Source of the DNA: Thermoleophilia bacterium
GTDB taxonomy: Bacteria; Actinomycetota; Thermoleophilia; Miltoncostaeales; Miltoncostaeaceae
Direction: 5' to 3'
NCBI GenBank assembly: GCA_016463385.1
Contig: JAEMRL010000073.1
Span: 1 to 9,378 of the forward strand
Length of the DNA stretch: 9,378 bases
Shown: positions 5,832-9,378 of the stretch, one piece after another
Numbering within the stretch: position 1 is the stretch's first letter
Layout of the letters: the number at the start of each line of letters is the position of its first letter
The notes under the pieces: generated by a model
What the model saw: the letters and a program-made list of their open reading frames with translations, nothing else
What the model was told of the DNA's origin: nothing
Database searches by the model: none
Translations under genes and position numbers: made by a program

Positions 5832-7333
5832 CCGGTGTCCTCCCGCTCGGCCGGGAGGGTCAGCGTGAGCGTGGTCCCGCCCCCCGGGGTGGAGTCGACC
5901 ACCAGTCGCCCGCCCCCCAGGGACGCGCGCTCCTCGGCCGCCGCGAGGCCGAGGTGCCCCTCCGCGACGCCCGGACGCCCGGCGACCGTGTCGAAGCCGC
6001 GCCCGTCGTCGCGCACCACGAGCGACACCTGGCCGTCGCGCTCGGTAGCCGTGATGGCCACGACCCGCGGGTCGGCGTGCCGGACGATGTTCGCGACCGC
6101 CTCCTGGACGATCCGGAACGCGAGGGTGCGGTGCGTCTCCGAGAGGCGATCGGCCGCCGCGAGGTCGAGGTCGACGCGGGCGCCCCGCCATTCGATGCGC
6201 TCGACCACCGATCGCACCGCCGCGGTGAAGCCCAGCTCCTCGAGCGACATCGGGTGGAGGTCGGAGATCGCCCGTCGCAGCGCGCGCACCGCCTCGCGGG
6301 CGGCCGCCGCGGCCCGGTTGACGTCGGCGACGACCGCGGACGAGCCGTCCCGCAGCTCCGTCGCGAGCGCGTCGAGCATGAGGCCGACGCCGACGAGCTC
6401 CTGCACCGGTCCGTCGTGGATGTCCTCCGCCACGCGCCGCCGCTCGCTCTCCTGCGCCAATACGATCGAGGCCGCCAGCGAGCGCCGCTGGGCCTCCTCG
6501 CGTCGCAGGCCCGACAGAAGGCGCCCGTTGGCGAGCGCCACCGACGCGTGGTCGGCGAGGCCCTCCAGGCGCTCGACGTCGGCGTCGCCGAACGGCGCAC
6601 CCCGCTCGCGGCGCACGGCGATGTAGGCGACCGAGCCCTCGTCCGAGGAGCCGCCGTTGGGCACTCCCACCACGATCTCCCGCACGCCCCGCCGCGGGCC
6701 CTCGGCGAGGATCCGCGCGAGGTCGTCGGGACGCGGCCAACCGGCCTCCGGGCCCTCGTGCGCCACCGCGCGGAGGCCCCCGGCCCCGTCGTGGACCAGC
6801 AGAACCCCGGTGTCGGCCTGCAGAAGGGTGCGCGCCTCGCCGACGACGATGCGGCGGGCGTCGCCCTCGTCGACGGCGGACGCCACCCGTCGCGCGACCC
6901 GCGTGAGGGCGCTCAGCTGCAGCCCCTGGCGGTCGAGCTCGCGCACGCGGTCGCCGAGCCCGCGCATCAGGTCGTCGTTGCGCACCGCGAGGGCGAGGGC
7001 GCCCGCCACGGCCTCGACCACGAGGCGGTCGTCGTCCGACAGCCGCGCGCCCTCGCCGAGCGCGACGCCGATGGCACCCACGGCCTGCCCCGCGATGCGT
7101 GCGGGCACCAGGGCGTCGGCGGGGTCGGCGCCGGCTCCCTCCGGCCGCCGGCAGCGGGCGACGAGCCCACCGGCGGACGCCTCCTCGACGTAGAACGCCG
7201 CGGCAGGGATGCCGAGGGTGGCCACCAGATCGTCGAGCGCCGCCTCGAGCACCGAGGCGATGCCCGTGCCGTCGGCGACGTGCGCGAGGGCGCGGAGGAC
7301 CACTGCGGGCCCTTGGAGGGCGCCACCGGGCAC
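5756..7333 (-). CDS. Soluble GAF-domain sensor histidine kinase (NarL-system type)
   Basis: The 525-residue product is a cytoplasmic histidine kinase of the HisKA_3 (DegS/LiaS/NarX-like) family. Two GAF-like sensor domains are inferred at about residues 12-118 and 140-270, linked by a helix rich in charged residues (about 119-140). The HisKA_3 dimerisation helix carries the phosphoacceptor in ERRRVAEDIHDGPVQ (H306). The ATPase domain shows the N-box IVQEAVANIVRHA (N415), the G1 box DDGRGF (442-447), GHLGL (459-463) and PGGGT (483-487). No membrane segment is seen, so it probably senses an internal signal through its GAF domains; the ligand is unknown. The GTG start is 12 bases after the response-regulator stop, with no strong Shine-Dalgarno. 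About 30 low-complexity residues after the ATPase domain are encoded largely antisense to parB. Confidence 0.9.
   Translation of the reverse strand: MPGGALQGPAVVLRALAHVADGTGIASVLEAALDDLVATLGIPAAAFYVEEASAGGLVARCRRPEGAGADPADALVPARIAGQAVGAIGVALGEGARLSDDDRLVVEAVAGALALAVRNDDLMRGLGDRVRELDRQGLQLSALTRVARRVASAVDEGDARRIVVGEARTLLQADTGVLLVHDGAGGLRAVAHEGPEAGWPRPDDLARILAEGPRRGVREIVVGVPNGGSSDEGSVAYIAVRRERGAPFGDADVERLEGLADHASVALANGRLLSGLRREEAQRRSLAASIVLAQESERRRVAEDIHDGPVQELVGVGLMLDALATELRDGSSAVVADVNRAAAAAREAVRALRRAISDLHPMSLEELGFTAAVRSVVERIEWRGARVDLDLAAADRLSETHRTLAFRIVQEAVANIVRHADPRVVAITATERDGQVSLVVRDDGRGFDTVAGRPGVAEGHLGLAAAEERASLGGGRLVVDSTPGGGTTLTLTLPAEREDTGQPAESFSSADDRASASANRSSTTT
5839..5858 (+). terminator. 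Hairpin after parB, possible terminator
   Basis: CCTCCCG at 5839-5845 pairs perfectly with CGGGAGG at 5852-5858, giving a seven-base-pair GC stem and a six-base loop, eight bases after the parB stop. There is no T-run after it, so it may end transcription only with Rho or serve as a 3'-end stabiliser. It lies inside the coding sequence of the opposite-strand kinase. Confidence 0.4.
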
Positions 7334-7345
7334 GGAGCCCCGGAC

Positions 7346-8011
7346 CTAGCGGATCAGGGCCTGGCGGATGCCGATCGCGACCGCCTGGGTGCGATGCTCG
7401 GCCTCCAGCTTGGCCAGGATGTGCTTCACGTGGGTCTTGACCGTCTCGACGGAGACGACCAGCCGCTCGGAGACCTCGCGATTCGAGTGGCCGTCGGCCA
7501 GCATCTGGAGGATCTCGCGCTCACGCGCGCTCAGGATGCCGCCGGGCCGGGGGCGCGCCAGCTGCCGCAGGAAGTCGGGTGCGAGCCGGGGATCGACGTA
7601 GGGGTCGCCGGTGACGACCTGACGGATCGCCCCCACCAGGGCCGCGCTCTCGGAGTCCTTGAGCACGAAGCCCTGGGCGCCCGCGTTCAGCGCCTCCCAG
7701 AGAAGGTCCTGCTCGGCGTGGGCCGTGAACATCACCACGCGCACCTCGGGGTGCTCGGCGGCGATCCGCTGCGCTGCGGCCACCCCGCCGATGCCCGGCA
7801 TCCGCGCGTCCATCAGCACGACCTCGGGACGCCGGCGGGCCACCAGCTCCAGCGCCGCCTCGCCGGAGGACGCCTCACCGACAACGAGCATGTCGTCCAG
7901 GGGCGAGAGGACGCGGCGCAGTCCCTCGCGCACGATCGCGTGATCGTCCGCGAGGAGGCAGCTGATCCTCTTCGTGTCATCTGACGGACGCGTGGAGAGC
8001 CCTGTACTCAC
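7346..8011 (-). CDS. NarL/LuxR-family response regulator
   Basis: The 221-residue product is a two-domain DNA-binding response regulator. The receiver (about residues 15-130) has the acidic pair D22-D23 in LLADDHAIVREGLRRVL, the phosphoacceptor D68 in VVLMDARMPG, T96 in MFTAH and K118 in FVLKD. The LuxR-type helix-turn-helix (about 157-221) has LSAREREILQMLADGHSNRE and VSVETVKTHVKHILAKL. It precedes the histidine kinase by 12 bases and is surely its partner. The start is the GTG at 8009-8011, preceded by GGGAG (complement of 8016-8020) with a short four-base spacer; no other start lies before the receiver domain. Target genes cannot be inferred here. Confidence 0.94.
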   Translation of the reverse strand: MSTGLSTRPSDDTKRISCLLADDHAIVREGLRRVLSPLDDMLVVGEASSGEAALELVARRRPEVVLMDARMPGIGGVAAAQRIAAEHPEVRVVMFTAHAEQDLLWEALNAGAQGFVLKDSESAALVGAIRQVVTGDPYVDPRLAPDFLRQLARPRPGGILSAREREILQMLADGHSNREVSERLVVSVETVKTHVKHILAKLEAEHRTQAVAIGIRQALIR

Positions 8012-8030
8012 GAGACTCCCGGTGGTCTCA

Positions 8031-8058
8031 CACCGTGGCGCCTCTGTGGCTCACGGCG
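8031..8058 (-). terminator. Hairpin between tRNA-Ile and response regulator
   Basis: On the minus strand CGCCGTG (complement of 8052-8058) pairs with CACGGTG (complement of 8031-8037), seven pairs with one G-U. The 14-base loop contains a further GCC/GGC pairing. It begins three bases after the mature tRNA 3' end and ends 20 bases before the regulator GTG. No T-run follows, so it may be a weak terminator, an RNase processing signal, or chance in GC-rich DNA. Confidence 0.3.
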
Positions 8059-8061
8059 TAG

Positions 8062-8135
8062 TGGGCGATCCTGGACTCGAACCAGGGACCTCATCCTTAT
8101 CAGAGATGCGCTCTAACCACCTGAGCTAATCGCCC
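8062..8135 (-). tRNA. tRNA-Ile (anticodon GAT)
   Basis: The minus strand folds into a complete 74-base cloverleaf. The acceptor stem GGGCGAT pairs with ATCGCCC (discriminator A at 8062), and the D stem GCTC with GAGC around loop AGGTGGTTA. The anticodon stem CATCT pairs with GGATG (one G-U) around loop CTGATAA, giving anticodon GAT. The variable loop is AGGTC, and the T stem CCTGG pairs with CCAGG around TTCGAGT. The 3' CCA is not encoded (CTA follows the discriminator), so it must be added after transcription. It decodes ATC/ATT and stands alone, not in an rRNA operon in this window. Confidence 0.97.
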
Positions 8136-8155
8136 CGGCCCGTGCGGGTCGCGGC

Positions 8156-8184
8156 AGGGTATCAACCTGGCCGGGTCATGACCA
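8156..8184 (-). promoter_or_regulatory. Possible promoter for tRNA-Ile and the two-component genes
   Basis: On the minus strand TGGTCA (complement of 8179-8184; four of six to TTGACA) and TACCCT (complement of 8156-8161; fits TAnnnT) are separated by exactly 17 bp. The -10 ends 20 bases before the mature tRNA 5' end. No separate promoter is apparent for the response regulator. Confidence 0.4.
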
Positions 8185-8247
8185 CGAGGGCCGCCTCGCG
8201 GGGTCCGCCCGCGCACCGCCGGCGGGGGCGCGCCGAGGGCCTGCGCC

Positions 8248-8253
8248 TATACT
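8248..8253 (+). promoter_or_regulatory. -10 element for the bifunctional nuclease gene
   Basis: TATACT matches TATAAT at five of six and is an isolated AT-rich hexamer in GC-rich DNA. No clear -35 is present. It would place the transcript start near 8260, about 42 bases before the GTG. Confidence 0.5.
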
Positions 8254-8268
8254 CAGAGTGCGTTGCCT

Positions 8269-8298
8269 GGCCCCGCGGGGCCCGACGAAAGGCGGGGC
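8269..8298 (+). promoter_or_regulatory. Possible leader switch over the nuclease ribosome-binding site
   Basis: A perfect 14-base palindrome (8269-8282) can fold as a five-pair hairpin with a CGCG loop. Alternatively GCCCCGC (8270-8276) can pair with GCGGGGC (8292-8298), which covers part of the Shine-Dalgarno AAAGGCGG (8288-8295). The two folds exclude each other. Only the base complementarity is seen; any regulation is inference. Confidence 0.3.
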
Positions 8299-8301
8299 AT
8301 C

Positions 8302-8790
8302 GTGCAGGAGATGGTCATCTACGGCGTCAGCTTCGACATGGTCGGAAAGCAGCCGATCGTCCTGCTCAAGACGATCTCGGGCAACAAGTTCCTGCCCATC
8401 TGGATCGGCCACGCCGAGGCGGCCGCCATCCTGATGAAGCTCCAGGGCGCCGAGACGCCGCGCCCGATGACGCACGACCTCCTCACCGACGTCGTCTCCG
8501 AGCTGAGCGCCGAGATCGCGAAGATCACCGTCACCGAGCTGCGAGAGAACACCTTCTACGCCCTGATCACCCTCCGGGCCGCCACCTCGGAGATCGAGAT
8601 CGACTCCCGCCCCAGCGACGCGCTCGCCCTCGCGGTGCGCAGCAACGCGCCGATCTTCGCCGCCGACAAGGTGATCGAGGAGAGCGGCATCGAGTTCGAG
8701 CACGAGGTCGAGGACACCGACGAGGTCGTCGAGAAGTTCAAGGAGTTCCTCGACCAGGTCAGCCCAGAGGACTTCCTGGCCGACAGCTAG
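8302..8790 (+). CDS. Bifunctional nuclease family protein (DUF151)
   Basis: The 162-residue product belongs to the bifunctional nuclease (BFN/DUF151) family, described in plants as having both RNase and DNase activity and common as a single gene in actinobacteria. The domain fills residues about 3-130: PIVLLKTISGNKFLPIWIG, AEAAAILMKLQG, RPMTHDLLTDVV and the conserved SRPSDALALAVRSNAPIFA (102-120). An acidic/amphipathic tail (about 131-162, with EEVEKFKEFL-like spacing) follows. The GTG at 8302 is chosen because AAAGGCGG lies six bases upstream; ATG 8311 has GGAG directly against it and TTG 8263 would add residues without family similarity. It converges on the chorismate mutase gene. Its role in the cell is not established. 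Confidence 0.92.
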   Translation: MQEMVIYGVSFDMVGKQPIVLLKTISGNKFLPIWIGHAEAAAILMKLQGAETPRPMTHDLLTDVVSELSAEIAKITVTELRENTFYALITLRAATSEIEIDSRPSDALALAVRSNAPIFAADKVIEESGIEFEHEVEDTDEVVEKFKEFLDQVSPEDFLADS

Positions 8791-8815
8791 CGCCCTGGCC
8801 CCGAGGGGTCAGGCG
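8791..8815. terminator. Shared hairpin between convergent genes
   Basis: CCTGGCCC (8794-8801) pairs with GGGTCAGG (8806-8813), eight pairs including one G-U, closing a CGAG tetraloop; a bulged base allows two more pairs at the foot. It starts just after the nuclease stop and covers the last codon and stop of the minus-strand gene, so it could act on both transcripts. There is no T-run on either side. Confidence 0.5.
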
Positions 8816-9099
8816 GGCGGGTCCTCGCGGGTCTCGCGCTTGGTGAGATCCAGCAGGTGGCCGTAGATCTCACGCAGGCCCTCGCTGGTCAGCGGCCCCT
8901 GGTTGGCGGCCTGGAGGTAGGAGTGCATCCAGTCCTCGCGCGCCTGGTCCACGAACTCCATGCCCTGCGCGCGCTTGTACGCCCGCAGACGGGCCACCAT
9001 GGCCAGGCGGCTGTTGATGGCCTGCACCAGCTTGAGGTCGGTGTCGATGATCGCGTCGCGCATCTGGCGCACCACGGCATCGGCGTTGGGGTCGGCCAT
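8809..9099 (-). CDS. Chorismate mutase (AroQ class)
   Basis: The 96-residue all-helical product matches monofunctional AroQ chorismate mutases, which convert chorismate to prephenate on the route to phenylalanine and tyrosine. Expected active-site positions are present: R14 in VRQMRDAIIDTD, R31 in AINSRLAMV, K42 in RLRAYKRAQG, D51, and R54-E55 in VDQAREDW. The final C-terminal Gln/Glu position falls in LLDLTKRE and is probably E89. The segment PLTSEGLREIYGHLL is the usual third helix. The ATG at 9097-9099 is chosen: the frame continues 26 codons upstream but with low-complexity Pro/Gly residues. No Shine-Dalgarno precedes it. Catalytic-domain similarity is good, but a regulatory or fused partner is not seen. 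Confidence 0.88.
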   Translation of the reverse strand: MADPNADAVVRQMRDAIIDTDLKLVQAINSRLAMVARLRAYKRAQGMEFVDQAREDWMHSYLQAANQGPLTSEGLREIYGHLLDLTKRETREDPPA

Positions 9100-9107
9100 C
9101 GGCGCCA

Positions 9108-9116
9108 ACGCTAGCA
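9108..9116 (-). promoter_or_regulatory. Extended -10 element for chorismate mutase
   Basis: On the minus strand TGCTAGCGT is TGn plus TAGCGT (TAnnnT), ending only eight bases before the ATG at 9099. Together with the lack of a Shine-Dalgarno this suggests a leaderless or nearly leaderless transcript. The -35 region shows no match. Confidence 0.4.
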
Positions 9117-9164
9117 AGCCCGGCCCCGTCCACCGCCGTCCTGGCCCCGTTCCCGGCGGCGGGC

Positions 9165-9170
9165 TAACCT
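9165..9170 (+). promoter_or_regulatory. Possible -10 element for tatA
   Basis: TAACCT fits TAnnnT and lies 34 bases before the tatA ATG, giving a short leader. The best -35 at 17-bp spacing (TGGCCC) matches only three of six. Confidence 0.35.
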
Positions 9171-9204
9171 GTTCCACGGCAGCGACATCGACGGCAGAGG
9201 CCCC

Positions 9205-9378
9205 ATGCTCGACATCTCCCCCGTGCAGATCCTCATCGTGCTGGTCATCGCACTGCTCGTCTTCGGCCCGAAGCGGCTGCCCGAGATGGGCAAGTCGATC
9301 GGGCGCGGCATCCGCGAGTTCAAGGGCGCGATCCTCGACGACGAGCCCCGCCGTCCGGCGGAGGCGCCCGCGAAGGCG
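9205..9378 (+). CDS. tatA: Sec-independent translocase subunit TatA, partial
   Basis: The first 58 residues are present and the gene runs off the right edge. TatA/TatB proteins form the channel of the twin-arginine system that exports folded proteins. The N-terminus MLDISPVQILIVLVIALLVF is a single membrane helix, followed by the hinge FGPKRLPEMG and the amphipathic helix KSIGRGIREFKGAI, the family hallmark. The residues after about 45 (DDEPRRPAEAPAKA) begin the variable charged tail. The ATG at 9205 follows AGAGG (9196-9200) with a four-base spacer. TatA rather than TatB is favoured by the FGPKRLPE hinge and by the lack of a TatB-like N-terminal acidic residue in the membrane helix, but this is not certain. 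It is divergent from the chorismate mutase gene. Confidence 0.93.
   Translation, partial: MLDISPVQILIVLVIALLVFGPKRLPEMGKSIGRGIREFKGAILDDEPRRPAEAPAKA

Noticed and set aside
7425..7432. Third parS-like sequence TTCACGTG
   Set aside because: Only half the palindrome extends (GGGT follows rather than AAAC). It lies in the conserved helix-turn-helix codons of the response regulator, so it is most likely chance.
5954..7984. 676-codon plus-strand open frame opposite the kinase and regulator
   Set aside because: Its length reflects the lack of stop codons in GC-rich antisense DNA. The opposite strand carries full kinase and receiver motifs.
8263..8301. TTG start for the bifunctional nuclease
   Set aside because: It has no Shine-Dalgarno and would place the palindromic leader in coding sequence. 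The GTG at 8302 has AAAGGCGG at good spacing.
9100..9177. Upstream start for chorismate mutase at 9177
   Set aside because: The extra 26 residues are Pro/Gly low complexity and would overlap the likely tatA promoter. Family proteins start near the ATG at 9099.

Overview
The window is chromosomal DNA from a very GC-rich bacterium, with almost every third codon position G or C. The gene order rpmH-rnpA-yidD-yidC-jag(khpB)-rsmG-parA-parB, without mnmE/mnmG between jag and rsmG, is the actinobacterial form of the origin-proximal cluster. The TatA, bifunctional-nuclease and YidC sequences look like those of deep-branching Actinomycetota, most likely class Thermoleophilia. The phylum is a fairly firm inference and the class is a guess. 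I see no insertion sequence, prophage, CRISPR array or other transfer sign.

Region 1 (3-1107). A minus-strand gene encodes a soluble GHKL ATPase domain fused to a C-terminal winged helix. It is separated from rpmH by a 376-base gene-free stretch. That stretch holds four DnaA-box-like sites sharing a TCCACA core, three of them clustered at 905-936, and an extended -10 promoter for rpmH. It is a candidate replication origin, although dnaA itself is not in the window.

Region 2 (1108-5831). Eight plus-strand genes are packed almost without gaps: ribosomal protein L34, RNase P protein, YidD, YidC insertase, the KH/R3H RNA-binding protein Jag/KhpB, 16S rRNA methyltransferase RsmG, and the chromosome-segregation pair ParA and ParB. 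Several stops and starts overlap (GTGA or TGATG junctions). Two perfect parS sites lie 33 bp apart at the 5' end of rsmG. ParB, its ATPase partner and its centromere are therefore all encoded within about 2.4 kb.

Region 3 (5756-8135, minus strand). A tRNA-Ile(GAT) is followed by a NarL/LuxR-type response regulator and a soluble GAF-domain histidine kinase. The 3' end of the kinase gene overlaps the 3' end of parB by 76 bp. All three may be read from one promoter upstream of the tRNA.

Region 4 (8136-9378). A bifunctional-nuclease (DUF151) gene on the plus strand converges on a small AroQ-type chorismate mutase gene on the minus strand, with a shared hairpin between them. Divergent from the latter, a tatA gene runs off the right edge.

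Most of the window is conserved housekeeping. I did not find a convincing wholly new system. The points most worth a second look are the paired in-gene parS sites, the DnaA-box cluster, the GHKL-winged-helix regulator beside it, and the overlapping parB/kinase 3' ends.
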